Positions 50,201 through 64,000 of a stretch of DNA of 64,000 bases are shown here, in pieces (positions within the stretch are counted from its first letter, which is position 1; every line of letters starts with the position of its first letter). The notes beneath the pieces were generated by a model that was given only the letters and a program-made list of their open reading frames with translations, searched no databases and was not told the origin of the DNA. Position numbers and translations under genes: made by a program. The DNA comes from Tetrahymena thermophila SB210 (lineage: Eukaryota; Ciliophora; Oligohymenophorea; Hymenostomatida; Tetrahymenidae), in assembly GCF_000189635.1 (NCBI RefSeq), contig NW_002476361.1:248001-312000 (forward strand), in the 5' to 3' direction.

Positions 50201-53200
50201 TAACATTTTATGATTGGTGTTTAACTTTCCCTTAAATAAATTGGGTAGTTTTGCATATAAGTGCCAGTTTAGCTGCTAATACTATGTATGCTAATAATGA
50301 CGTTTTAAGTAATATAAATAAAATTTATTTTTAAACTAAAAAAATAAATTATATTATAAATAGTTTAAGTTTTACCTTAAAGTGTACCTTAGATAACTAC
50401 CACATATTAATCCTATGTTTGGTAAGGAAGATTCTTTAGAGGATATGTTACTCACTAAATTACCCCTAAGTAATGGCTCTAGTTAATTGGAACTATTAAA
50501 AATTATGGATTGACTTAAATAGATTCGCCATAAAAGCTAATCAAAGGTAGAACAAGAGTTGAAGTCAACTTTAATTTTACAAATTCTAATTTTATTCCAT
50601 ATTATGGTGCAATTTAAATTAGATTCCCACCAAGAATACTATCTATATAATCTCACTGCAGAAGCTCAATAACTGTTGGATCTGGATTGCAATCAAAAGC
50701 TGGTCCATTTGGTAATGTTGGATGTTTAGTTCAAGATTAGAATACATGGGTTATATATGGATTTGGTGATATAAATCCTTTGACTAACATTAAAATTTAA
50801 GGAATTATTGATTTACCTAATGATGGAAATGCAGGATATATTGGAAATTTAGATGTTATAACTTATGGTAGTCATGAATATGATAATATTTTTAATAAAG
50901 GTAGAATTATTGATAAGAGTCTTGCACTCTCAAAAAGTGGATTTACTATTGATAACTTTTAAACAAAACAAATCGAAGATATTGATCTTTTACATATAGA
51001 AACTAAAACTCTAAGGAATGCTTATAGGGTAATCTTCAAAACTTTAATAATTATTTACTGATAAAATTTATTAATATTTTAGACTCCTTTAACTTTTAAA
51101 TTTAAAATTGGCGATAATGTATTTGCAAATAGAGGTAGAATTAGACTAATGTTTTACTAATACTCTTAACTATCCTTCAATGATTATATTGGGAATTCTT
51201 TTTAGTATTATCCTACAAGTTAGTATGTATGTAATATTCAAGTCGTTGATACTTAAGAAAATCATGGATGTAAAATGGAATCAATTACTTTAAAAAATCA
51301 GGGATATAATTAAATATACTACCTCTTTTAGATGATCCCTAATAGTGATTTACTGTCAAATATAGATTATCTTTTTACTTTAACTACAATTGATGGAGAT
51401 GGTTAGGATGAAGGGCTAACCTTTCCAAATTCAGGTTTACCTTATAAAGTATAAAATATTTGTTATTTTAAATTAAAAATGAATTTATTTTTATTTATCT
51501 GAAAAGATTGATGTATCTATGTCAGTTTAAGAACCAAAAGGCGATAACGATTACACACTTCATTAGCATTTATATTACTAAGTTTATGGATAACCATTTG
51601 CATATTTAAAATTTACAAGCTACATTACTTTAAAAAATGAAATGAACTTATTTATAATAGAATTTTAACCAGGATAAACTATAAGAAATGATGATACCTT
51701 AGTTATTGAAATCCCAACTGCTTCTATAGATTTGCAGTATAATTTGTTTGCAGACGATGGAGGTTTACAGCTAAATAATCAAGATATAATCTTAAATGAT
51801 ATAATTGATATGTCTCCTTCATATCCAAACCCTACTATGGAGTGCAGAATGTCAAGAGGACTTTAGATCAAAGGACTTCCTATTAAATTCCTCTGCAGTA
51901 ACTTTTAATCTTCAGGTGTTTTAAAAGATATAGGAGCTAATGATAGAATGAAAGTTGCTTTTAACATTTAAAATCCTGATGTTACTGCAAATCATTATTC
52001 AATCCCAGCATAAGTATATGTTCAAAGAAATTATAAAAATGCCAATGAGAAAATACTTTATGATTTTGTTGAGAATGCTTTTTATATCCATTTTTGGAGT
52101 AAATTTTTGTTAATAAAATTATTTTTTAAAATTTAAATAAAAATAAAAAAATAAATAGACCCTTAAATAATTTCTCAAGTAAATGGTGATTTTAATGTTG
52201 GTCCTTTTACATCAACTGTTTGTAATTCCCTTACGGATTTTAAATTTAGAGTGAGAAACAGCTAGAATTTGGTAGGTAAAAATGAGGATGCTTATATTTT
52301 AAGATTTAATTTTGAATTAAGAGATGATGATTATCTTCACAAAAAAAATTGTGCTTACATTATTACAGGAAGTCCTTCTCATAATTGTGCAACATTACCA
52401 AATCTTAGAACTTTTATTGCATGGCCTCATGCTACTTATGATTTAGTAGCTCCTATTTAAATATAAACAACAGGAAATAAATGGCTAACTAGTTTCTATA
52501 GTGAAGAAAATTAAAATAAGAGGCAAATAGTAGGTTATGCTTGTTATGTTAGAGAACTTTGGAGTGAAAAAGTAATATACTAAGATTTATACCCAGATCT
52601 ACAACCTAATAGAGTAGAAACTCTTTATTTTGATCTCAGATTTAAACATGTTGATTACCATTTTGCAAATGAAAGAATGGATTTTATTATGTAGGTAAAG
52701 AGTTTTTCGGATTTAATTTAAAAAGCTTTTAATTTTAAACACAAAAATTAGAATAAATAACTAATTTAATTTTATAAAGGTTACTTCACCTTATTGGTAT
52801 TATACAGATAGAGTAGTCATAACATTCCCTGCTAATATTGGGTGGGCACTTGTAGGTGATATGTGTTTAGAAAGCCCTGGTTCTGATATACAAGTAACAA
52901 AATGTTGGTTTGTTTTTAACTCTGGTCAAATTTAAGCATGGATTGACATAGCTCATAAAGTAACGAAATTAACTTAATCTTTTAGAATTACTTATATAAC
53001 ATTATTATAGGATAGTTATGTTAACGGTGATTAAAATGCCAGATAAACTCTACTCATAGAATCTCATATGGAGACATTCCAGGTTCCATCAAACTAAGGA
53101 ATAAATCCTAGTTTCAGCTCATTTAGTGTGAAGTTCTATTAATGGTCAAGACATCCCTCAATGTAACCAAGTCCTTGGCGTAGTAATCCTCCTGTTACCT

Positions 53201-56200
53201 TAGATCCTTCAACAGAAAAATATGTGTGCTTTACAAACAGTGGAACAATGAGAGCTGGAGAAAGCTTTGCAGTAGCACCAAGCTAAACTTGGGATGTCAA
53301 TTGGTAAAGTGAATCAACCATAGAATTTGATTATGAATATCACAGGTAAAGAAGAATTTTATTTTAATTTCAGAGTTAATTATAATTATAAATAAATATA
53401 TAAAATAATTAAAAAATAACTTTAAAAATGTTAATATCTAAAACCTAATAATTTACTCTAAATTTTAAATAATTAAATCTTAAAATTTTAAATTATTTAT
53501 TTTTATTGCCATTAAATAGTATCATTTTTATTTAAAATTGTTATTTATTATAAATTTTAATATAACTAAATTTTAAGGTATTTAGATGAATTTGTTCCTT
53601 GCTTTAAGACCTAGAGGGCTCCTATTAAAATGGATATTTATTCACCAACAGCTTTCAGCAGTTTAAAAGGAACATAAAACTATCACATTTTTGATTTTTA
53701 TTATGGAAAAGATGTTATAATCCCAACTCCAATAGAAATAAAAGATTATGTTTAAGATAAATTAATATGTTGGGTAAATAATGATAGAGTTAAGTGTGAA
53801 AATGATTCAATAAATAATAAAATTAGACTTTATTTCTAAACTTAAATAGCAGCTAACGGTTTAATGTTTATTTTTATTACATCTCATGATACTAATGATA
53901 TAACCAATGAAGGTTTTAGTTATTAAGGTGATTAGTACTAATATAAGTGGCTATATGAAATTTCATAATTTGGAGGATAAACATATTATGGATACACTGA
54001 CCCCTTCCCTATTATGTATAATACTAATGGAGGAATTAAATGTCCTCACAGAGGAATAGAAGATGGTGATTTAGCAGATAGCTCTACTTAAATAGCATAT
54101 CATCTAACTGGGTATTGGTTTTGGTTTAGATTTGCAAGACCAGATATTTTAGGTATAACATTTAATTTTAAGCCAAGGGATTATGATAATAGAGACCTTT
54201 ATAACCCAAATTTTTTTATGGGATTAGAAAATGGTGCTTAATATCCTTGCTCTAGAGGAATATCTGGAGGTAAAAGGAATGATGTTAGGTGTATTTATGA
54301 AAAGGGTGATAATACAGGATTTGGTATAGCTCATCGTGTGCATATTTTTGATTTTAATTACCAAGTTGGTAATAACGAAATTTTTGGATTGTTATTTAAT
54401 GGCCTTTCAAATGTGTTTAAGATAACAGTCGAAGCTTGGGGGGGTAAAGCAACTTTTAACTAACCTTACGGAAATTATTTTATGGGTTCATTAATTTTTG
54501 ATGCGTAAATTTAATTATTATAATAATTAAAAATATAATTTATTCATTTAAAAATAACTAGATGGTGGGGTCCTTGGAATGGTTTATGCAGTGTACCAAA
54601 TAGTTGTACTGGGTGCGATAATACATAAAATCACTGTGACTATTAAGGAACTGTATTTATGGTACCAGAAAAACCTGCTTTTATGGATAAAAATATTCTT
54701 CACTTTTATAATACTTGTTAGCCTGGCACATAAAGTACAGTTATTGTCGAAGTAGTCTTATAAAGTAAATATTTAAACAATTTTATTTAAATTTATTAAA
54801 TATTTAAATAAAAAACTTTTATTTTTGAACAGAAAAAAGCTCTTTTGATTCAAGTTATGTTGAAGTGTGTTAAGTTGATCCTTAAATTCATGTTAAAGAT
54901 ATGTTTATTTTTGAAAAATATGAATGGTCTGCTAATCCTAGTTAAAATGAATATGTTAAAAAAGCTTACTTGTATTATGATTTTAGTGATGGAAAAGTGA
55001 ATGAGTAATTTTTCTATTTTAAATTCTAATTTTTAATTTTAACTATTTTCAGTATTCTAAGTAATAATCTTTTTTAAATTAGCCTTAACATAGGGTATTT
55101 TAAATGCAAGCACTATAATCAGAATATTATAACATACTATTAATGTGGTGACTTAAAGGTAAGCGATTATAGGCTATATATTAGATTTGAGACATAAACT
55201 AATAGAATGTGTGAACATAGATATGGTGCTTCAGAATGTAATACTTCATCCACAGCCACTAATGAATATGCAGCAGAAAAATACACAATAAATATTAATG
55301 ATTTTAATAATGATTATGACTTCAAAATTTGGAAGTTTCATGAAGATACTTGGACTACTCTTGCAGTCAGACTATTTGACGTACATAATAATGCCTTTAC
55401 AACTCCCTATTATGATTCTGTGTTAACTTTTAGTTATGATTAATTCTTGAATATTCCTAATTTTGGAATACCTTCAGAATGCTATATAGTAGAGGGATTG
55501 AGAATGTCAGATAGAAGAAAATTAGGAGAAGAACCATTATGTTAAGTTTTACCTAATCCAAATAATTCTTCACCTTTAGCATTTATATTTAAAATAACTA
55601 ATTGGGACACTATCGTTCCTAACGAATATGTAAGAATTTTATTTAGACATCATATTATGCAATATATATGGAATGTATATAATATCCCTGACTATTCTCC
55701 TTTTGTGATGAATTTATATGCAAATAATGAAGCATATGGAGATGGTAAAAATGGGCATATGAACTCAAGAAAATGGGTGAATCCGTATAACTTTTACTTT
55801 TGCTGGAATATAAATCATAATTTTGTTGTACTTGACTTTAACCATTAAGGAGCTGACACTTTTCTTCTTGCTTAAGCCTAAGCAAGTTCAAATGTAAAAT
55901 ATTTAAAAAATTATTTTGGATTAAAAAATTAAATGTCAACTCTACAAAAATTTAATGTTTTTTTTAATTATATTTTAACTTAAAATTTTCTAAAAAAATG
56001 TTGCTTATTTTCTATTAAATTACATATAATAGATAGGATTCCATTTTAATAATTACGATTGTACATATAATTAATGTATTGAGTTAGTTATGTTTGGTTT
56101 ATAAGATTATGCTATGGGTAGGACAATTACTATTTAATGGTATATCAATGATTAGTTAAACAGCTGTACTGATTGGGCAGATTTTAGGTGGAAAGGGATA

Positions 56201-59200
56201 CACAGATGGACTTTATGCTTTGATTAAAATAGAAATTGCTTATAAAATGGTAAAATTCTTTGAATTATAAATTTATTTTTAATTAATTTTACTTTAAAAA
56301 TAATAGGTTGGTATACAAATTAAGTTCTTAAATTCAGAATAACATTTTAAGGAGTTTAAATTCCTTTGGATAGAAATTATTGGTGGGTTCATATGAGATT
56401 TTATGAGAATATACTTTTTGAGAGGTATATAGGAGGATGTGCCCATAGAGGCTGGGAATTCATGTGCTAAAATGACGAATGGGTTAATAATTTTGAAATA
56501 GGTGCATCTCTATCTGTAAATTTATTATCGCTATCTTATAATTCTATTACAGAAGTTGACTTTATCATTACTTCTATATATGAGTCTATTGGTTTAGATG
56601 TTAATGTTAATAGAATACTAATTATGGAATTTAGTGGCTCAGATTGGTTAGATAATCCAATTTATGGTACATAGTATGATCTATAAGAAATTAATTGTGC
56701 ATGTGGAGTGAATACATTAGTTTTAAGTCCATAAGTATGTGTAAAAAGAAATAGAAGAATTGTAGCAGGTAGACTTTATGATCCAGTTGTTCTTTTTTAT
56801 TTTTCAGCTCCTACAGGTATTATAAACAAAACTTATTAAATTATCTATTGCTAATATCTCTATTGTTTTTCCTCAAATAATTATTTTTCATTATATTGTA
56901 TTATTTTTTATAAATAGGGTCAACTGTAAGGTGCTCTGTCCCAGAAATTATGATTGAAGCATAAGCTACTGCACCTAGAGCGAGAAAGTTAAAATTCAAA
57001 ATTATTCGCCCATCTCTTTACGAATGGTATGGGAAAAATGGTGAATAATTTAATTCAAGAGTAAAATCTGAATATTCATTTACTCCAATTCCAAATAGCT
57101 CTACCTCTGATTTAAGTATGCACTATAATCCTCCTGTATTTTACTAAGATAGAACAACTACAGAATTATTTGTAGGGTACTATGACTTACAAATTTCTAA
57201 CATAAAAAATCTTAACACTCCATATGTTTACATAAGACATTCTGAAATTGGTCCACTTATGACAACTGAGCTTTGTGAAGATAAAGGTCTTTGGGATCCT
57301 AACTATACTAAAGTTTACAATTAACACACCAAAGTATTAATATGTAGAAGAGTAGCATCTGCAGTAACAACTGCTGTTATTGGAGCTGGCAAGTAAAAAA
57401 TTTTTGTTTTTTATAAATAAAATAATGATAAATTTATAAATTTTTAGGAATTTATATTTTGAATAGTGGAAATCTCAAACAGCTTCTGATTATTTATACT
57501 ATGTTTTTGTTTATCAATCTGCAGAATTGAGATAACAATAATAGTCAGCACCTATAACTAATAGCTTGTTTTAACCGATAAAAACTTCTTCTTTTATTGT
57601 TGATCATTTCTTCTATTCATATAACAAAAGTTTAGACTAATCAATAATAGCAATCTAAGTCGGTTTAAGGGGATTTTTATGGAGAGAAACAAGGGATGGA
57701 GGAAGAGTAGAAATATTTTTACTAAGATCTCAAGTCACTGGTATTACACCAGGTAAATTTAAAATTTTACTCTTATTAAAATTTAAACAATTAACTTTAA
57801 TTAGCATGTACTGCAAGAATTGAAAAAGAATTTTAACACGTATTGTGGTGCTATGTAGACAATAGAAGTAACGATTACTGGATAATAGTTGTGCATAATT
57901 TATTCACTTAAATACAAACAAATAATTATTTGAATATTTATTTTTCAATGAAAAACCCTTCAGGAGCTACAAATAGATCAGTTCAATATATAGTAAAATT
58001 TTATTATAACTATAAATCTGATGGTGACTACAAAGTGCAAATACAAGATTTATTTTCTCAATCTAACTTTGACTTTTCAGAGTATGATAAAGGTTACACA
58101 AGAATTACCAATGCCATGTCTCGTTTTTATGGCTTTAGACCAAAAATTTTTGTTGATAGGAGGTTTGAATTAAGATTCTATGCTAAAATTATGTCACCTA
58201 AAGTATGGCTAGAAAGAATAGAGTAAAAATATTTTATTTTATTGATTGTTATTTTACATATAAATTTTAATAAAATAAACTTAAGCTTTTATACAAATGA
58301 GTTGTGTGTAGAGTCAGGATTTGACTGTAATTATTTATTAGATGTTAGGGTAAGAGAATATGATACAACTCTTCTATAAAGATATCAGTAATAAATTCAT
58401 TTATTCATTATTTATTATATTTTCAATTTTAATTACTAACAACTATAGAGAAATAGAAGTTAGAGGTAGATCTTGGTTAGGTGTTGGATATTTGATTAAT
58501 TAACCAAATTATAGAGTTTATAATCAAGGTTCAAAATTAGAATTTATAATTTCAACTAGAAGAACAAATTCACATATTGGTTTATGGAAATAAACTAATC
58601 CAAATAGAGTTGGTCATATGTTTGTCTACGACAATGCTTAAGATTCGTAAATCACTTATATTTATAAATATTTAAATTAAAAAATAATAATCTCTAAAAA
58701 TTAATTATAAAAAAGAAAAACAATACAAAGTAATGAACATTAATCAAATACAAAATATAATGACTTCTCAACTAATAAATAAACTGATGAACTCAAACTT
58801 TAATATTTCTATTTTACCAATTAAATACATAATTAGCTTACTTCATTTGTAATTGGAATGTTTGTTAAAAGTGGTAGTACTATGGATTACCCTAGAATAT
58901 ATTTTGAATTGAAATTCCCTATTTTGAAAGTAGCTAATATTCCTGGAGCTACCCATGGCAACACCATCCCTTGCCAGATTTCACTAGTTTTAGAATCTTA
59001 AAATCCAAATAGGGTCAATTCAGCTAGATGCAGAGTTTTTGATATTAACAGTAAAAATTAGATTTATTATCAACAAATAATTAAATAATAATTAATATTT
59101 TAAATAGCAAAATCATATTAAGGTCTTATGGTAAGAATCGAAGAAATAAATAAGTTTAGCCCTTAAACTGTTTTAACTTTTGCTTTTGATGATTGGCTTT

Positions 59201-62200
59201 TACCTGACTCTACTAATGGCTATACTCCTATTGATATTGAATTTAACCTATATAAATCAATTTCACAAAGTGCTGGATCTCTTGATTATTTTAGATATTT
59301 TCTTCTTTTAAAAGAAATGATTTTGGTAGATGGAATGAATCCTTCAATATGGGATAATACTGCGATATGTAAATATTTTATTTATATTTTAGAATTAATT
59401 AAAATAGGTTTTAAATTATTAATTAGCTTCAATTTAATTAAAACCCCCTAATAATTATGTTTATGGCAAAAAAAATGTTGAATACAACGATAATTTAATT
59501 AATCCTTGGCCTAAGCCAACTATAGGATATGTTGATACATGGGGATAATACAATACTGCTGGATAAAAGGTTTTTAATTATTTTGCTTTTAAATAAAATT
59601 TTAAGATTTTCCCTTTTTACATTTAATTTTATGTGAAATTTAACTATTTAAAAAAAGATGAGATTAATATTCGCAAATGGTTTTATTGGAGGGGATAATA
59701 CTCCAGATTCTTTGAATTACTATGATGGTTTTGGGCAGCTTCAATTACTTTGGTTTAATAGAAAAACTAGATCTGCATACATATCTGCTCCAAAAAGAGA
59801 TAATAACAATTCCATAAATTTTTCTATTAAAAATGCTGTTAATCCTTATCCCTATCAAAAAGATACTTGGAATTCGAATGGAAAAATAGATTATTAATTA
59901 TATATGGGATAATACTGGAATTTTAATGGAGATGGGTTTAGATAAACTAATATAGGTTTAATGGAATTATCATCTAATGCATAATGGTCTTAATTCATAA
60001 AAGATCTTCCTACTATAAATATAGATCTAAGCTAATCACACTTAGTAATTTTTTTAATTATTAAATTTAGTTTCAATTTTTTTTTTTAGATTGATGTTAT
60101 TCCAACATATAACTACGCAGCTAATTAGAGTATAACTATGAGATTTAGAATTACACATTAAATAAGTAAATCTGAAAGAGTAAAAAGATAATTAACTAAT
60201 GTTGTATTTGATTTTACATAAGGAGTTAAGGCTATTCATAAATGCTACATATAAAGCGAGGGTCAAAAATAAAATTTGTATATTTATAGATATGCAGATT
60301 GTTAAATAGGATTTGCTAACAATAGATATAATGTCTAATTAATAGGAGTAGCTAATTGGGAAGATACTTCTCCTTATTAAATGTTTTTACAAATGTAGAT
60401 TGATAAAGATACTATAGCCTACACAATATCAACCTACACATAAAACGGCTAGGTTGAATATTTCAAATAAGTTACTGTTCCATCTACTTAATTTAGTAAA
60501 GTTCATTATACTTTTAACTATTTTAGATTTACTGAAGGAAAATATATTTCTGGATATCATGAGATAGCATAAAGAAATATTTATACTAATAGCGCTATTA
60601 ATACTACATGGAGGTTGAGATTTAGATTTATTTTAGATATTACACTTAATTATAAGTAAACTACTATTTTTGTTGACCCTATGACTAATGCTGATTATTT
60701 ACAAATTAAGCTACCTCCATTATTAACCAATGGATATATTCAAAGCGATTCAACTCAATGGCTAATGTGCTATTTTGTTCCTGAAATATCAGCTTATGAT
60801 AAATTAGGTTAATTATTTTTCAAATATTACTCCTTTATTTCATTCCTATTTAATTTAATAAAAAAATTTAAATTAAATATTACTTTATTATTTATAATAG
60901 CATTACCTTTATACTCTAAATGTAAAATTGATACAACTGGAAATCCATATTTTTATATATTGACAGCCCCTAGAGATATTTTAATAAATGGCAAAGCTTA
61001 TGTAGTTCATATTACAGAAAAGAGAATTTAAGGTGCTTCATTTATTCTTCCTCCAGCACCATAAAGATCTGAATTTATTTGGTATTGTTATAGTCCTTTA
61101 GGAACAACAACACCATCTTACGATACCTTTATTACAAGAATAACAAACAGGTTCTTGAAGGCTAAAATCAATCATTTAACTACAACCTCAGAAGATTATG
61201 ATGTTGCTGAAATTACTTTCACCCCTTCTGTCCCTCTTAGTCAAATGTAAGAATCATATTTCTTGGTTGAAATAGATAGTATTTATTTCTAAAAGACAGG
61301 CTTCAATTATGAAGATTTTGATATAATAAATTCATATAAAAGAGATGGATTAACTGAATTTATAAATGGATATGATCATTCTTATTTAATTGAACCTCCA
61401 TTCTCAAATGGATTTTCTTTAATTAATTTTGGTTAGCATAGCAATTTCTTTGCAAATATTATGATAAATCATGTTAATGGGTAAGATTTAAATGCTGGTT
61501 AATAATATGTTTTCAAAATTCCTATGATTAGAAACCCTAGAGATTAGCATACTTCTATTTCTTATAAAATTTCAACAGTCTTTATAAGTAATAAGGATAT
61601 GAGAAAACAAATTTTAGATGAGTTTTGGTTCGTCAATCATGCATATGTTGACACTACTCACAATGACATGACAAGTGCTAACTTTAAAATGAATTCTATA
61701 AATGATTATGTGCAATAAAACACTATGGATTTAAGTGTTTAGTTTAATTATGATATAGGTCCACCTTAAAGAATTCTATTAAAATGGGATAATAATAATG
61801 ATATTGCAATTGATAGGACATAATTAATGACAATTTAAATCTCTGGATGTAAAGTTGAAGTTTTTGATAAAATTTATTTAATTATGGTCACTCCTTTAAG
61901 TTATTAACAATCGGCCTGGTCTGTAATGAGTTTAGGAACTAATTTTAAATCTAATACTTATTCAGTTTAATATGGGTTTTGGTTTACATACATAACGAAT
62001 AAATCATTAACTTAATATTATCATAATCCTTAGCAAAAATGGCTCAAACCTTTAGAAGATCTTACTCCTAAAACATTTGTCTATAAAATAGGATTTTAAA
62101 CAATAAATAGTGTCTGCCTTTACAGATTAATCATTTCTACACCAAATTAAGTACCAATTGGAGGATATATTGAAATTAATCTATCGAACGAACTTGATGG

Positions 62201-64000
62201 ATATGAACCCTATTGTTATACATATACTACTTTTAATTTAGTTGATTCAACAAACCTTAAGTAAGTAAAATACGGGCCCCTTGAATGCCAAATGAAAAAT
62301 TCTAAACAATATTTAATAAAAGGATTTAATAGCTTTACTGTTTCTACAAGCATAAATGTAGACTTGTATCTTAAAAATGTGAATAGTGGAGCTGTAGTTA
62401 ACCTTTCAAATGTTAGCATGTATGGAACATAAAATTCTTAAAACATAATAGCAGTTTCTAAACCTGTACCCTAAGTAACAATTCTATCTAGTAATCCAGG
62501 AATGAGCTATTTTGAAATTTTAGACAGAGTGAATTATCCTATTTATGCAAAAGAGTGGTAGAAATTAGATTTTATTTTTACTTTGAGGTCAAACAATTTA
62601 CTGATTAATTAAAACTACAAATTGAAATTCAATCTTCCTTCTGGTTGGATAAGTGCAATCGGATCAAGGCTATAGTTAAAAGGTAGATATAAAAGAAACG
62701 ATCCATCTATCTTGCCATATGACACTTATCCTTCACCTCCTTATAAATACAAAGATTGGACTACTTCCAAGTTTAGCTTAGAGGGAGATAAGCTTGTATT
62801 TGAAATTAATGTTGATGATCCTTTATTAAGTCATTATTCAATTAACTAATAAATTGAATATATCTTTTCAATTGACTCTGAAAGAGCTGATATAGCTTAT
62901 CAAGAAGGTCTTTTAAATGCAGACCGAGGATTATATAATTTTTATTTGGATGCATACCAAAGTAGCACACTGCTAGAGAGAACATATAACGAATACTACG
63001 TAAAGCCCAGAGAAGATGTATCTGACACATTTAGAGCATAAGTTTTAAATACAGGTGCAGGGTAAAAGACAGTTATCAGATTTAGTTTTACTATGAATTA
63101 TGATAAAGCTGTTAAGGGTGACGAAATTTGGATTGAGTTTTAGACATTTGATAGGTTAAATAAAGTATTCAAAAATGATCTTGGGTTAGGTTTTAGTGAT
63201 ATTTCAGCTTAAATTGGTTGCTCAGAGAGGTTTGGATTTAATAAAATATCAAAGCAAAGAATTCTTTGTTATGTTTTTAAAGGAAATTAGAATATATTAG
63301 CACCAATGAGAGGAACTCCTGTTCTTATTAAAATTCCAATCTTAAAAGATATTCCTAGCACAGAATTAGTTGATTTTTGGATAGCTTATGTAGAAAATCC
63401 AACTATTGTTGGATAAGTTGCTGGTATTAAATTGAGTGTTAGAAGAGATTGTAGAGATGATAGTCCACACTTTAATTGCATTCTTTATCATGCTGAACAT
63501 TAATATTATATAACATAACCAATACCTCTTAGCTATTATTAAATAAATGGAGCTTTCTCAGCAAATTCAAATATTGTAACTCTCACTGCTAGTCACACAT
63601 TCACTATTAAACCATCGATAGATATATAAAATAATTAATATATTTTAATTTAATATCCTTCTAATCATAAAAATAAAAATACATGCTAATCATAAGTTGG
63701 AGAATGTATAGAATTTCCAGAATACAATTGGGTAATTGTTTAAACATTTAAGAATAATTTTTTTAAAATTTAATTTATATCAATATTATTTATAAATTTA
63801 ATTAAAATTAAGTGAGTTGCCATATATCAACAATATTAATTATTTTATCTATATTTTTTATGTAAAAAATAGGTTTTATTTAAACCAAGTGCTTTAATAA
63901 AAGCTGGATTAGATACTTCTATACAGTTGGATAATATGATAAATGGATGGCACAGAAGAAACCCATCCCCAAATAACTATTTCCTTCTTTAAGCATTTGA
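44227..64000 (+). CDS. Giant secreted modular protein, copy B (3' end outside window)
   Basis: Paralogue of 4540-32107. The ATG at 44227 opens a clean signal peptide, MRYFIFLFLSLFQIFESISL, ending ALA before QDS. Thirty exons, the last cut by the window end, give about 5397 residues with no TGA or frameshift. Of the 29 complete exons, 28 match copy A in length exactly; exon 16 is six bases shorter (two codons in a Thr/Ser-rich loop). Introns are unrelated in length and sequence, and intron 2 lacks the transposon. The same IxIxFP...Cys...IxIxI...NP modules are present. Conservation of frame and splice sites against diverged introns implies selection on the protein. Function is unknown; an extracellular structural or adhesive protein is the best guess. 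The C-terminal fibronectin-like region lies beyond the window. Confidence 0.87.
44227..64000 (+). other. Exon map of giant gene copy B, exons 1-30
   Basis: Exons: 44227-44713, 45444-46220, 46809-47358, 47467-48874, 49062-49839, 49931-50308, 50364-51028, 51083-51448, 51507-52098, 52159-52694, 52780-52959, 53011-53345, 53578-54504, 54562-54764, 54833-55004, 55083-55893, 56033-56249, 56307-56816, 56918-57392, 57448-57752, 57805-58222, 58286-58387, 58449-58646, 58716-59050, 59108-59368, 59427-59569, 59658-60044, 60090-60807, 60901-63731, 63873 to beyond 64000. Every border was placed by frame, GT...AG and the matching border in copy A. Confidence 0.82.

Noticed and set aside
57930-58226. Short open frames under the standard code, such as 9455-9676, 16923-17114, 20908-21147, 25668-25931, 48590-48916, 55207-55443, 57930-58226 and 59658-59897
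   Set aside because: All are pieces of exons of the two giant genes, bounded by TAA/TAG codons that encode glutamine here.

Overview
The window is ciliate nuclear DNA, most like Tetrahymena or a close relative. It is very AT-rich, with short and medium introns (mostly GTAA...TAG). Long reading frames appear only if TAA and TAG are read as glutamine and TGA is the sole stop. The two copies of the main gene prove this code internally: TAA at 8528-8530 in one copy aligns with CAA at 47267-47269 in the other, and TAG at 20229-20231 aligns with CAG at 58975-58977.

Layout. 1-4515 is mostly AT-rich non-coding DNA, with a decayed coding remnant near 2780-3690. 4540-32107 (+) is one giant gene that I read as 40 exons and 7342 codons plus stop. 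It encodes a secreted protein of more than 800 kDa built of repeated beta-rich modules. 32645-33595 (-) is a single-exon ZIP-family metal transporter. 33743-34600 (-) holds a frame-broken coding remnant. 35165-38630 and 38988-43314 are two direct copies of one block. Each block carries a head-to-head pair: a small two-pass membrane protein with a J-like domain that has lost HPD (-), and a larger Gly-rich membrane protein with a C-terminal HPD-containing J-like domain (+). A minisatellite lies between the two genes of each pair. 44227-64000 (+) is a second copy of the giant gene, cut by the window end inside exon 30. Of its 29 complete exons, 28 have exactly the length of their counterparts and the other differs by two codons, while the introns have diverged. 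Both copies therefore look maintained as proteins.

Mobile DNA. Intron 2 of giant-gene copy A contains a TA-flanked element (6877-7955) with 13-bp perfect terminal inverted repeats, GGCGAAT subterminal repeats, a 32-nt hairpin, and an open frame. That frame carries the C-terminal signature of pogo/Tigger-type DDE transposases. A 125-bp TA-flanked MITE whose right end starts with the same CCGTAA (40588-40712) interrupts the minisatellite of the second block.

The most interesting items are the tandem giant secreted proteins, which I cannot assign to a named family, and the duplicated divergent pair of a J-like protein with HPD and one without. One member of that pair has lost its start codon in the second block. 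All exon models, lengths and translations are manual readings without any database search.
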